Shown here in pieces: positions 1 through 11,635 of a stretch of 64,000 bases of DNA (positions within the stretch are counted from its first letter, which is position 1; each line of letters begins with the position of its first letter). The DNA is taken from contig NW_026946363.1 in assembly GCF_035222375.1 (NCBI RefSeq), forward strand, positions 868,001 through 932,000, in the 5' to 3' direction. The translations under genes and the position numbers were made by a program. The stretch comes from Podospora pseudocomata (taxonomy: Eukaryota; Ascomycota; Sordariomycetes; Sordariales; Podosporaceae). The notes beneath the pieces were generated by a model. It was not told the DNA's origin. It saw nothing but the letters and a program-made list of their open reading frames with translations, and made no database searches.

Positions 1-493
1 TTCGGTAATTGCTTGCTGCTATTATTCCCCTCTCAGATTCTTGGCCATAATGGCTTGAACGATGCTTAGGTACCTCTAAATAGCACACACTTTAGTCGGC
101 AGGTTTATGCTTTCCAGAAGGGAACTTTCTGCGGCAATGTAAGTGGGTGGTCAAGTAGGCAGCATGAGACTGAGGAAGAGGCACAGCACTCAAGTCACAG
201 AAGTGTGTGAGGCGAGTTCGAGAGATGGAATGAACTGCAGATTTCGAACCATGATTAGTATCATGGTAGTTGGATTTGTACTGCATACCCAGCCCCCACA
301 CAGATCTGTTAATGTATAATGTGGCTTGCTTACCCTTGAATTCCTCCGATTGTCTACCGCAACAGCCCTACCTCCCACGTGGATTTCTGGCAGACCTCAG
401 CCCTCACTATTCTCCTGGTCATTGGTACTCTTCCGTTCACTTGCACTGGTCAATCACCCCGTCGCCCACCGGTGACGCTCGTACTCCTTGACC
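1..493. other. Gene-free left edge, upstream of CFEM receptor
   Basis: I see no supported gene here; the open frames are short, overlapping and unlike any family I know. The right part, rich in C and T runs close to the ATG at 494, is probably promoter and 5' leader of the CFEM receptor. Confidence 0.5.
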
Positions 494-2132
494 ATGCACA
501 TCGTCAAAGCGTTCGCGACCGGCCTCCTCCTTCTCGCCAACCATGCCGGCGTCCTCGCTCAGGACCCGGGTGCCGGCGCACCCGATAACTCCAATCCCCT
601 AGCCATCTACCCACCATGTGCTGTGAGTCCCGTCTTCCCCATGCTACTATTCACAAAACTAACTTGCGCATCAAGCAAAACTGCATCATCACCGCTTTCA
701 CAAACCACACCTTCTGCTCCTCCCCCCTAGACCAAGAATGCACCTGCACCTCCCCCGACTTCAACGGCTTCATGCACGAGTGCATCTTGGCCACCTGCAC
801 TATCCGCGAAGCCCTCTTCACCCACAACATCTCCTCCACCACCTGCCAAGTCCCCGTCTTTGACCGCTCCCCGGAAATCATCCGTGAGACCGCTGCCATG
901 CTCATCACCATTTGCCTCCTCGTCACCGCAAGAATAGGTTACAAGATCTACTACGCCGAAGGGGACAGGTTCATGTTTTCCCGGCCAAAGGCGCATACCA
1001 CTTCCCAGAACGGGCTCTGGTGGGACGACTACGCGCTGGTTTTCCTGCTCCTGTGCGGTGGGATACCAGCCATGGTGTTGACCATCTTCTTTTTGGCGCC
1101 GAATGGCCTGGGGAAGGATATGTGGGCTGTCCCGTTTGAGGACATTGACAAGCTTTTCAAATTCAGCTTTGTTTCCGGGGTGTTGTATCTACCTCAGGTG
1201 GCGGCCTTGAAGCTGACGTTTTTGTTCTTTTACCTGAGGATCTTCCCCTCGCCGGGGACCAGGAGGGTGATTTGGGGGACGATTGTCTTTACCAGCTTGT
1301 ACGGGTTGACATTTTTCCTTTTGGCCATCTTCCAGTGCTCGCCGATTGAGGATTGGTACAAGTGGGATGGCACCGGGACGGGGAAGTGTCTGAACAAGGA
1401 CGCCATACAGTGGAGCTGCGCGATTATCAGTATTGTGCTGGATGTGTGGATGATTGGGATTCCGCTTTGGAGCATGAGGATTGTGAAGCTGCATTGGAAG
1501 AAGAAGGTCGGGGTGGGGGCTATGTTCGCTGTTGGTTTATTGTACGTTTCCCTACGTTGCCCATCCCGGCTTCAAACCATAATCAAAGAGTGCCTGACTG
1601 ACCTTTCAACAGGGTAACCATCGTCTGCTGCATCCGACTGCGGTACATCGCCGACATCACCAGCTCGCAAAACCCAACCCAAGATCTCTTCAACATCATC
1701 CGGTGGTCCACGATCGAAGGCTTCACCAGCTCGGTCTGCGCCTGCATGCCCTTCATCAGACAAGTCCTGGTGCGCATCTTCCCCAAGGCGATGCGCACAG
1801 GAACAACAAAGAAGTCGACCTACGCCTACAATGTGCACAGCTTTGGAAACACCCTCAAGGGTCACGGTGTCTCTGTCAACTCCGACATGACAGTCACTGT
1901 TAATGACCCAGGGTTAAACGGAAAGGTCTACCACAAAGACTTTCCATATCCCTACAACGTGCCACACTCGGAATCCACAGCCGCATTGGCTGAGCGTGAA
2001 GGGGCAAACAGAGATGGGCAAGCCCAATATCAGGGGAGCGATGGGACGTCCGTGATCATTGTTCAGGGGAACACTCCGCCGCCATCAGGAGACATTCCTT
2101 TGAAAAATGTACACCGGCCTCAAAGATATTAA
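494..2132 (+). CDS. CFEM-domain Pth11-like seven-transmembrane receptor
   Basis: Three exons, 494-622, 676-1541 and 1613-2132, give 504 aa; both introns have good borders (gtgagt...aag and gtacgt...cag) and the join restores one frame. The N-terminus is a signal peptide (about 1-22, ending VLAQ). It is followed by a CFEM domain with eight cysteines at about 42, 46, 57, 65, 67, 79, 84 and 100. From about residue 115 there are seven hydrophobic helices of the rhodopsin-like integral membrane domain typical of fungal Pth11-type receptors, then a hydrophilic cytoplasmic tail. In this family (Magnaporthe Pth11) the protein sits in the plasma membrane and senses surface or host cues upstream of G-protein signalling. 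The ligand cannot be told from sequence. Family assignment is strong; a signalling role is inferred from relatives. Confidence 0.9.
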
Positions 2133-2875
2133 TGATTTATGATAAGTGTATAATTAGTTTCTAACAAAGACCGAAGATGTTTTCTTTTCTTCAGTTCGTT
2201 ATCTTCAGGACGAGGTATGCCTTGTGCTCTGGGGTCCAAGGGCTCAATATTACCATAGTTACTGAAACCTCAAACAATCTGAACCACCAGAAAGTACGAA
2301 ATTCTTTAGCAGCAAGATTTGTTTAGTATTTTTTCCATCGGGGCGGACAGTAAACTGATCCATGGCATATGGCGGGAGGCTGTTTCATAATTCAGGGTCT
2401 AACCCTAACCCTTAGCTGCATACTATGTATCAAACCCATATTCTACCAGCCTTTCTCCCATTGTATATAGAAAGCTCAACAATGGCTATACTATCTTCAC
2501 TTCCCCTCCTCAATACATGTCAATTATCTTCACCATCACAACATCAACCCAGCCTTCTTCTCAATGACCTTCTCATCTGTTCAAACATTGGATTCCCCGC
2601 ACATCTTGGCTGCAGTTCCATCCTCCCCACATTGCGAGCGGCCGGGGTGGGCGCCTCTGCCCCTGCCGTGGCAAATGACAGCACGAAGCTGAAATCCGAA
2701 ACAATGGAGCGGCGCAGTCAACAGAGCTGAATGGGTTCGTTTCTTGTTGCTCTCGTGGAATTCCCGCATTTCCCTTCTTCATGTCCATCTGAAGCAAGTT
2801 GCTTGCTGTCTGTGTCAGCGATCGCCAACCTTCCCCACATCTCCAACTCGCACTAGCTAACACCAATCACCAACG
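2133..2875. other. Intergenic, with a short telomere-like motif
   Basis: This stretch lies between the receptor and the phosphodiesterase, which are in tandem. It must hold the receptor's 3' end and the promoter of the next gene. About 2.3 copies of CCCTAA lie at 2399-2413. I see no convincing gene. Confidence 0.45.
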
Positions 2876-4300
2876 ATGCCCAGTAAAGGGGTCCAAGTCT
2901 TCACTTACATCGGTGTACCCGATATCTCCATTGAGCTCTCGGTCCCCAAACAAACCATCACCCGACGAGACCAAGGCTTCTGGAGTGGCTCCCTCGAAGT
3001 CGAAGCCCGCAACATCGATAGTTTCTTCAACAAAAAAGGTCGCTTCACCTTCAAAGTCTTCCACCGCGGCAACCAAATCACAGAACAATGGATCGACGTC
3101 AACGCCCTAACCGGCAACGCCAGCGGCGGCACAATGGAATCCATAGCCGAAACACCCTCCATCTTCCACGACAACTTCATCATCTCCTACGGCCTCTACG
3201 AAGCCGGGCCCGGTCATGACCCCCTTCCCAACCAACACCAATGCTACGTGACCGTGACCCAAAACTACACCAACTGGATCACCAACCTCGCCCCCCCAGG
3301 CTCAGATTTTGAAAAGAAACCCTTCCACCGCCTCGTCCTCCCCTCCGCTCACGACGTGGGCATGAACAGCATGGAATCCAGCGCCGCCCTCCTCCGCAAA
3401 GTAGGCGGCGCCGTCGTCTCAACAATGCTCACCCGCACCGACGACAAGATCTGCCGGGTGGTCGACAAGCTCTCGGGGTACCCCATCGAGCTCATAGCCC
3501 CCAATATCATCTACAGCCTCTCCATCACGCAAAAAGACTCGTTGGAATCCATGCTCCGGATCGGAGCGCGGTACTTTGAGTTTCGTCCCGCCAGACTCCA
3601 CAGCAGCATCCGTGGCCGGGACGCGTTGCCGGACAAGCTGTATTTTATGCACAGCGCCATCCCAGGTATGGGGTATGACACTTTCCTGGAAGGCATCGTC
3701 AAGTTCCTCCGTGCCAACAAGAATGAAATAATCGTGGTGCAACTCCGGTGGGATGGCGTCCCGTCTGACTGTGCCCATCCTTCCAGCGAGGAGAAGAAGC
3801 AGTATCTTGAGAAGGCGATCCGTGATCATGCCGGGGGTGAGATCAACGTGGGCAATCTGGATGACATGAAACACCGGACTATTTCTGAGTTGAGGAGGGA
3901 TAAGAAGAGGTTGCTTATGCTTGATAGTGTGGATACTTTGTCGACTTATACTGAAGATGGAAATGCCACGATCAACGGGCAGAGTATTGTGGATGCTTTC
4001 CCGCGGGTGTTGGAGGATAGGGGGGCGCAGAGGAGGGCTGGGTTTGTGTTGATCCAGTGTCAGGCTACGGCGACTAATATCCAGAAGGCGCTGTTGCATT
4101 CGATAAAGGATGCGGGGGTGACGACGAGTGTGTTGTTGGCGACGAAGGGGTTGTGCGATCATAAGACGCTGCCGTGGTGTAGGGATAATGTGGTGGATCG
4201 GTGTGAGCTGGGGAAGACGGTGGTGTTGATGAATGATTGGCTTGATGGGGCGACGGTGGATGTGGCGGTTGGGCTGAGTAGGAGGAGGTTGGCAAAATGA
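2876..4300 (+). CDS. PI-PLC X-domain-like phosphodiesterase
   Basis: A single exon of 474 aa. From about residue 150 it carries the TIM-barrel PLC-like phosphodiesterase domain: a first catalytic-type His-Asp pair at H159-D160 (SAHDVGMN), a barrel strand ARYFEFRPAR near 231-240, and the second His at 259 (FMHSA). The following strand, NEIIVVQLRWDG, is also typical. The first 140 residues resemble a beta-rich N-terminal extension seen in fungal members. There is no clear signal peptide, so the enzyme may be cytosolic or leave by another route. Relatives cleave phosphatidylinositol or related phosphodiesters without calcium, but the fungal subgroup has no firm substrate. The ATG at 2876 is the first in frame and is preceded by an A-rich CACCAACG context. 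Confidence 0.85.
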   Translation: MPSKGVQVFTYIGVPDISIELSVPKQTITRRDQGFWSGSLEVEARNIDSFFNKKGRFTFKVFHRGNQITEQWIDVNALTGNASGGTMESIAETPSIFHDNFIISYGLYEAGPGHDPLPNQHQCYVTVTQNYTNWITNLAPPGSDFEKKPFHRLVLPSAHDVGMNSMESSAALLRKVGGAVVSTMLTRTDDKICRVVDKLSGYPIELIAPNIIYSLSITQKDSLESMLRIGARYFEFRPARLHSSIRGRDALPDKLYFMHSAIPGMGYDTFLEGIVKFLRANKNEIIVVQLRWDGVPSDCAHPSSEEKKQYLEKAIRDHAGGEINVGNLDDMKHRTISELRRDKKRLLMLDSVDTLSTYTEDGNATINGQSIVDAFPRVLEDRGAQRRAGFVLIQCQATATNIQKALLHSIKDAGVTTSVLLATKGLCDHKTLPWCRDNVVDRCELGKTVVLMNDWLDGATVDVAVGLSRRRLAK

Positions 4301-7300
4301 GGGAGGAACGTTTTCGAAAGGTGATGTGAAGAATTTATGAGTAGTTTCTCTAGCGATCTGGGTGGCTGTTTTCTGGGTTTCGATCTGTTAGTCTTTTTTT
4401 CAGCGAGCTCCGGTGGTTTTATATACCTTATGACGGCTGTGTATGAATCGTTGATTTTGAACCCCTCATTGAAAATGGGGGAGCGCAGCTACGAATGATA
4501 TCCCGAATGCTTGAAGACTTGCCTTTAGTTGGGCAATTTCGCAACTGACGTCGTCTGGGGCCAGATATTGGACCAGAGTGGAAGGCGTGTGTCGGTTTCC
4601 AACACTTGCTCCTTCCTCAGCCTTGGATATGAACCACGGGTCACTCATCCTCTTACCCTCTACGTCACTCGGAGGTTAGGGTTCGCGGCGAGCGAGGACG
4701 TCGTTCTCGATGCCACGTTGCACTTGTAGTTTTCACCATTATGACCTGAAAATATGGCATACCTTACCTACTAAGTATTAACCTGCCAAATCAAATCAGG
4801 TATTCCAATCTCAAATTTGTTTGCACTATGTTGATCATTCATCACTCAGCCACTTGCTCGCTCACTCACTCACTCGACTTATCTCATTCGTTCATTTCTC
4901 AACCTCACACCATATCATCTCACACATAAAACCCCAAATGTACAAGTTCTCACAATCTAAACTCACACTATCCTCATCCATGAGTCCCAACCTATCTCAT
5001 ATCTCGATCCCCATCTCGATTGGCTACTCACCGACGTCACCGTCACACAACACGCCCCCATCCCCACGGCTCTACCTTCCACAATCTCGATAGCGCCCAT
5101 CATCCGAAGCTTCTTGTGAAACATTTCTCCCACCGTTCCCAAAACGGAGCCACGGCAATGGTAACTTACATAGGTGACACTGACAGCTGTCACCCGACTT
5201 GACTCAACATACCTACCGAGTCATCAACATGCAGAACCTTGACCCAACTATCTGGGGCAGTTGACAAAGTCCCCGACCCTCACGAGGTAACAGTTCACGA
5301 AGAACAGTGAACCGCCAGAGCGGCCGAACAATGCATAATCCGGCGTTTGACTTACAAATAGGCGAATTTTTGAGGGGAGGAGTCGGACCGAGGCTATGAT
5401 GAGGATGAGACTCGCAAATGCCTGGTTCAAGACCTATGTGTCCTCAGCTAATGGAACTTGTTTGATACGTAGCTACTTAGAGACCTATATGGCGCTTCGT
5501 AGACATTCTCAGCTGAATGAGCATGATCATAAGGCTAGGTGTGGGTGTATGGAGCCCGGGGTGAGAAGCACAACATCCCCAAACATTCACACAGCAGCAC
5601 GGCGGAGGATTGGAACCACGTGTTTGTTTTTTGTGGACGAACCTTTTAATTTATGCAGGGCCCTCCTCCATAACACATCAACTAGGTAGTCAAGGTATGC
5701 TGTACCTCTGTGTCATAAACTGCCGTGCGAGGCAAGAAGAGCAACGAGTGCTTCCGGACCTGCGTTAGTCAGCCTGACCCTGCGTGATGCAGCATGCAAG
5801 TTGATGACCTCAGAAAAACAAATTCTTGACAGAGAAACCGCTGGGTATCCTCAACTCCAATGATCTTATGCCGTGTCGATGTGTAGTGAAGATATCGCAT
5901 GGTACGGGTACCTGACCAACAACACCCATGTGTTGTTCAAAACAGGGATCCAACATTACAGAGCTTTGGGTCATCTCATCATTGTTGGGTTGTGGCATGT
6001 GAAATACCCGATTCTCGCTTGCAAGAGTGAATCTCGGGTAACCCCATTACAAAGAAACAAAAAGTCAACACAGCCCCGTTAGTAAGGCTTGACATTTCTG
6101 ACCCAGCCATCTGTCAGGTCGTTGGCATCGGAGTCTGGGAGGCCAGGTCTTGTCTGGGTTGTCACGGAACAAGCTAATGCTGACGTAGGGGTCAAGTTGG
6201 TGGTGACGGGAGGACAACAACCTCATGCGGTGTGATGAAGACACAGGAGAGAGGAGACCTCACACAACGAAGTTGAGCTCCCCAGCCTCCGCTGGTAGTA
6301 TCTGGCGTCATTGGGGAAACGCAGGACAAGTGACAAAAGAATCCTGAAACTCAGATTCCGAATATCACAAACACGCATCAGCCAACGAGAGCAGAGGAAA
6401 AGAAATCCCGGTCTTTGGGTAGGGACTGTTGTGCTGTTCCACGCAGGGAGGCTATGGGCTTCGGCTCTTGGTGAAACCGCAACCATGTGTGCGCCCGCCC
6501 ATTGTATATCCACCGAGACCGTGACGGGGCGGAAAAGGCGGGAAAGCTAGATAATTGCTCGCCAACAAGCACGCGGTCTCAAGCCACGCGCGCCCACCTA
6601 CCTTACCTACCACTGCCGATTCCGATTCCGGATTCCGATGTCGATCCATGGGCGGGCGATACAGACTGATACCTTACCGGCGCAAAGGTCAATGACGTCC
6701 CCCAGCTTTCCCCCATCGCGTTTCAGCCTCCTTTGTCACATCAAGACGTCAGAGACTCGGATATCCCGTATCACCCCTCGACCCGAGAGAGAGGAACCGA
6801 ACCGCTCCAAGACAGAACACCACTTCCCCAGTTTCAGAAAAGAAGGAATCCACATTCCATGCAAAGCTGTGGTAACCACCGTAGCAACAAACCCCGCCTA
6901 CACCCGCCCGCGCGTGAGAGTGCGTGCGTATCTGGGATGTTGTGGGACGTGTCAACAAAGCTTCTGTCTGTCGAGTCCGAGGTGCGGAACGATCCGTTGT
7001 GCGACCCTTCTTCGAACTACCCTCCTTCCCCACAGTAAAGCCGGGAGTCGGGACGCCACATCAAGTTTATCGTGACCGATCCGATCATCTTGTTCCTTAA
7101 TCCGACTTCGTCTCATGTCCAACTCTCTGCTTGCGGAAGGGGTCGGGTAAAGGTCGCCGATCCACCCCCCGTTGTTACAATAGCCAAGGCATCAAAAACA
7201 AGCAACAGACAGAGTTTAACAAACAAAACACTACAATATATATTGCTGAGCCTATGATTCTAATCGAGAAAACAGAAAACAGAAACAAGTAGTGGTATCC

Positions 7301-7590
7301 AAACATGATTGATCGTAAACGTTTTTTTATCCAGACTACCTCGGGCCTCCTCAAGGGCTGAACCAAAGGGAGAAACAAAAGACCTGCCCAAGGACAAGTC
7401 ATGCCAGATACAATGAACAGAAGAGTCCGTCCCAGACAGGAGACAGCAACACAAACACAAGTAAACAAACAAACACACACACTCCCAATTCCCTATCAGG
7501 TGTTTGTGAATTTTTCCATGGCAATTCACACCGTCGGCCTTGTAGAAAGCGGATCCAAAAAAGATATCCTGGTCGTTCGTTACAAATCCT
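4301..7590. other. 3.3 kb gene-free tract
   Basis: I find no supported coding sequence. The open frames are short and overlap on both strands. It contains a CTCA microsatellite-like run near 4855-4880, a perfect 12 bp palindrome TGACAGCTGTCA at 5181-5192, and short CCGATT repeats near 6615-6640. The right end should hold the 3' UTR of the minus-strand Asp f 4-like gene. Confidence 0.4.
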
Positions 7591-8547
7591 TTACATGCCC
7601 TTCTCGAGACCGCAGAGGACCTCGATGACGGTCGGGCCGGGCTCGATGTTGAGGCCAATGCCATCCTCAGCCTCCAACCCGCGAATGTAGGCGTTCTCGG
7701 CAGTTCCGTCGGGGTAGATGGATGAATCAACACCGCCCTGGGACATGCGGCAGCCGGGGAAGTCCATGTTGTAAGCCTGGGCAACGAGGGAAGAGCAGTC
7801 GGCGCCGGACCACCCCTTGTTACTAGTGTTCTCGAAGTCGAACTCGGCCCAGTTGCCGGCGTATTGGCCGTGGCTGGTGGTGGGGACAGAGTTTGGCGCG
7901 AAGGCGCAAACACCCTGTGTGTTGGAATCGGCAACAACAGACTTGGTCTCGCCGGGTTGGAGCTTGAAAACGAGCTGATTCTGACCCTCGACCTTGAAGG
8001 AGCCAGTCACACCGCCATCGGCACCGATCTTGTTGAAGCAAATGACCTCATAGGGGACCTTGCCGACGTTTTTGTAGTTCTGAACGTACTTGTATTGCTT
8101 GGAGGCCTTGGTGGAAACGACCTGGAGGTTGGAGTTCCATGGGCAGCCGTTAGCAGTGCCGGTGTTACCGGTGTAATGAATCTGCTCCCAGGTGACACGC
8201 TTGGTCTTCCTCTTGCTGGAGCCGCAGAAGGGTTTGTAACCATCTTCCGAGTCAGAGTCGTTGCTGCTCTCGCTCTCCTCCTTAGCAGGGGCGGGAGCAG
8301 GAGCGGGCTCGGGCTTGGGCTTGGGCGAAGGAGAGGGCTCTACAGCTGCGATGGATGCCTTGGGAGGTTCGGGAGTGGGTTCAGGGGCAGTCTCAGTTGG
8401 CTCAGGGAGGGGCTTGTGAACGGCCTTGAGGAAGGTGATACCTCCTTCGCGCTTCTCATGGATGCTGCGGTGGAGGTGGGCATGGCCGGAAGGGTGGGCA
8501 GTGGCGGTGAGCGCACCGGCGAGGAGCAGAAGGTGGGAGAGTTGCAT
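7591..8547 (-). CDS. Secreted Asp f 4-like allergen family protein
   Basis: A single exon of 318 aa. I chose the ATG at 8547 because it begins a clear signal peptide (about 1-18, Leu-rich, ending TATAHP); an upstream in-frame ATG at 8592 would add 15 residues that spoil it. A Kex2-type Lys-Arg lies at 32-33. Residues 45-105 are a Pro/Glu/Lys-rich low-complexity linker, then an acidic Ser-rich patch. From about 105 to the end is a cysteine-containing globular domain (YKPFCG, YTGNTG, CPWNSN, VCFAxx-like segments) matching the fungal Asp f 4-like secreted family. These proteins are abundant, extracellular or wall-associated, and of unknown biochemical role. The family call rests on pattern recognition of the core domain. 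Confidence 0.82.
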   Translation of the reverse strand: MQLSHLLLLAGALTATAHPSGHAHLHRSIHEKREGGITFLKAVHKPLPEPTETAPEPTPEPPKASIAAVEPSPSPKPKPEPAPAPAPAKEESESSNDSDSEDGYKPFCGSSKRKTKRVTWEQIHYTGNTGTANGCPWNSNLQVVSTKASKQYKYVQNYKNVGKVPYEVICFNKIGADGGVTGSFKVEGQNQLVFKLQPGETKSVVADSNTQGVCAFAPNSVPTTSHGQYAGNWAEFDFENTSNKGWSGADCSSLVAQAYNMDFPGCRMSQGGVDSSIYPDGTAENAYIRGLEAEDGIGLNIEPGPTVIEVLCGLEKGM

Positions 8548-10398
8548 CGTGAAAGGATCCGAAGGTCGACAAAATATATATACTTGGTCCAAAAATCCCG
8601 TCTATGTGAATCGTATATGGTCGTTGAATCGATGCGCTGCCGTTGCTTTGATGCTCCGAGTAACAATGTTTTGCAATTATGCTTGGTGTCCAAAAAAGGG
8701 AGGGTGGTGAAAAAGGTGAAGATATCGTTGCTATGGGGAGCAGCGGAGAGGCGTTCGTGCTTTTTATCAAAAGAATGTCGCGAGATACAAGATCTCTGTA
8801 ATGAGTGGATGGAAGCGCGAAAGGCGATGTTCGGCGAACAAAGAGGTTGGAGAGAGGAAAAACGAAAAAGGAGAGACAAATACTTGAAGGGGTGTGCGGC
8901 CAACGGGGGAGCAGGGTGTACAGGGGTGCCGAAATGAGCCTGGATGTTTCTGCCGCTGGCCAACCCTTGGCTCCAAGACCGACGATCCGCTGGCGTTTTG
9001 ACATGAGTGGTCGGATGGACCCCGTAATCAAACAAGGTTCACGCAGGTCCCAACTGCTTCCTATTGGTCGAACGAGGCCATGCTTTTCTTCCATCTCGAC
9101 AGAACTCGGGAAGTGCTCATGGAAGCGGACTCTTGAACGTGTCATCTGTGGACCCGTGCCACGCAATGCATCAGCGCATCTGGGATGCAGGTACTGCGGC
9201 TTTTCTTGTTTTTTGTCATCAAACTCTTCCTGCTCTCGAGTCAACACCACGGCATATCGAGTGTCACACCCACAAGCGACAAACGATCTCCACCGAACAC
9301 AGGGGGAGCACAGCGGCCAAGAGATGCAAAGCGGAACTACTGGCCGTGCCCTGCTTCTGGACCTGCTGGTCTGGGCCAACTTGGGTCCAGAATCGAGATG
9401 AATTGGCACTGCGTCCAGCGGAGTCACTAACATAATCCGCAATGCGGACCAGCATGTTGTGTTAAGCGCTCTCTTGGCCTTTAAAGCGTTTGATTGCAGC
9501 GTAGCGCGCCCTGGCAGCACAAGACGGGCCTACCCCAGGTCATTGTGCTCTGTTTCATCAAAACGCTGAAGGGACGTTTGCAGGGGACTTCGACACCGTT
9601 TTTTTATGTGTCCACTGGCCCGTGATCCGATACCTTGTGTGACACTCGATCATGTTTCTTTCTGGCGGTTCGATATGCGGACCTCCTCACCAACCAAGCT
9701 GACCTTCCTCTTTTATTCTTGGACCAAGTGGGTGGCCATCGTCCAGAGCTGTGCCGCCGGGTGGCTTCCATTTGCGAAAACCCAATTGAGCAGCCACTTT
9801 TCCATGTGTGAAACATCCAATCTTTGGTTCGAGAAAGAAAAGATTGTCGTCTGATGAGATTAGCATATCTACCAGCGCAGTTGGCCAAGTTAACGTTTGT
9901 GTCCCCAGCACAGCAGACTTCTGCCATGATAACAAAACATTTCTAATCGTCAACTGTCAAACGTGATATCGAACATGTCTTGATCCAGCCTGTGATGTTG
10001 GCTGTCACTGACAGCTCGCGTGCCCCACAGCTACAGAAGCGCAAAAGTGGTCCAAGCTTTCTGTGCCCCGCGACAGACAGACGACGGCAAAGCTAGCTTG
10101 TGGATATTTTCTGATATCCCAAATTTGGCTTGCCCATCAAAATCGACGACAGCGACAATAGGAGCCCTCCCGCTGAAACTACGATACTCTGTCAAATCGA
10201 TCATCGTGACCTCGATATTCGAACACAACAGGATCACAAACACCAACGGTCCAAAACCCTGATTAAGGCCGCCAAACCCACCCAGCCGACAACCATCCCC
10301 CCAAAGGCCATAAGCAACTTCGGCGCAGCAGAATATCCCCCCAGTTCGAACAAAAGAGGGGAAACCCCTAAACCGACCCCTCCACAAAACCCCCCATC
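8548..10398. other. Divergent intergenic region between Asp f 4-like gene and rrp41
   Basis: This 1.85 kb stretch carries the promoters of the two flanking genes, which point away from each other. A TATATATA run at about 8574-8581 lies close upstream of the Asp f 4-like start. A 354-codon minus-strand open frame (8456-9520) overlaps the gene's start, but its composition looks non-coding. Confidence 0.4.
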
Positions 10399-11297
10399 AT
10401 GCCGCTCGACACATCAACCTACGGCCTCGCCCTCCTTCGCGTCGACGGACGGAGGTGGAACGAGCTCCGTCGCATCCACGGCCAAATCCGCACCCAAGCC
10501 GCAGCCGATGGCTCGTCCTACCTCGAAATGGGCCACACAAAAGTCATGTGCGTCGTCACCGGCCCTAGCGAGCCCGGTCCGCGCCGTGGAGGAGCAGCAG
10601 GGGGAGCCAGCGGCGGCGGTGGATCTGGCGGGCAGTCCAAAGACGCAGAGGTGGTGGTCAACATCGTCATTGCTGGGTTCAGTTCGGTAGATAGGAAAAG
10701 AAGGGGGAGGGGTGACAAGTAAAGCCCTCTGTTATACACCATACCCCTTGGCGGCTCACAGTTATGCTAACAAAAAACAATAGGCGCACCCTAGAAATGC
10801 AACTCACCCTCTCCAACACCCTCGCCGCGACCCTCCACACCCACCTCTTCCCCCACTCCCAAATCAACATCTCCCTCCACGTCCTCTCCCAGGACGGCTC
10901 CCTCCTCGCAGCCCTCATCAACGCCGCCACGTTGGCGTGTGTGGACGCCGGTATCCCCATGACAGACTACGTGACCGCCTGCACGGCCGGTTCAACCTCG
11001 ACCTACGCCGCCAACGACGAGGGCGCCGACCCGTTGCTCGATCTCAACCACCAGGAAGAGCAAGAACTACCCGGGCTGACAGTAGCCACCCTTGGTGAAA
11101 GCGACAAGGTCGTGGCGTTGGTGTGCGAGAGCAGAGTGCAGATCAGCCGGTTGGAGGGCATGCTGGCTGTGGGAGTGGACGGGTGCAAGCAAGTGAGAGA
11201 GATTCTGGATCAGGTTATCAAAGCGCAGGGGCGAAAGATGATCTTGGAGGGGACAGTAGACAAGGGGACGGGACTCAATGATATGGATCTGGATTAA
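10399..11297 (+). CDS. rrp41: Exosome core subunit Rrp41 (RNase PH family)
   Basis: Two exons, 10399-10718 and 10784-11297, give 277 aa. The intron starts GTAAAG and ends AATAG, with a GCTAAC branch site, and the join reads GRGDK-RTLEMQ as in fungal orthologues. The start (MPLDTSTYGLALLRVDGRR) and the segments SYLEMGHTKV, ISLHVLSQDGSLLAA and GIPMTDYV are hallmarks of Rrp41/Ski6. It is one of six RNase PH-like subunits of the exosome ring, which threads RNA to Rrp44/Rrp6 for 3'-5' decay and rRNA processing in nucleus and cytoplasm. In eukaryotes the ring subunits are catalytically dead. A Gly-rich insert lies at about 62-80, between strands of the fold. Confidence 0.95.
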
Positions 11298-11635
11298 GGA
11301 AGCATTGTCCCGTTGTCATATTGTATGTGTATCAGTGTGTTTGGTTGGAATGGCGTTTGGAGATAGGGTTTTATCCATCGGCCGGCGTTTTTGTCAGGAA
11401 CTTTAACGATAACAGACATGGGAGCAAGGCAATGATTCAAAGGTGAGAAGAAGCCGGGTTCGTTTTGCTCTCATCAAAGTTCATTAATTCTCGTGGCCTG
11501 GAATTGGCTACCTACTTTTTGTGTTGCTGTGCTGTGTTGCCTCGGTCAAAGAATGCGCCAAACAAAACTCCCGTTACTGACCACCGGACAAAAGAGAGAT
11601 AGAATACAACAAACTTTTGGTTTTCCTCCAAAATA
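11298..11635. other. Convergent 3' intergenic region
   Basis: This 338 bp gap between the 3' ends of rrp41 and the disulfide isomerase gene should hold both 3' UTRs and polyadenylation sites. I see no gene. Confidence 0.5.

Noticed and set aside
7864-8937. 357-codon plus-strand open frame
   Set aside because: It is the antisense of the Asp f 4-like coding sequence; the Gly/Leu/Val-rich pattern is what its codons give in reverse.
8456-9520. 354-codon minus-strand open frame overlapping the start of the Asp f 4-like gene
   Set aside because: Composition is rich in Ser, Arg, Pro and Cys with no recognisable domain, and it overlaps a better supported gene and its leader.
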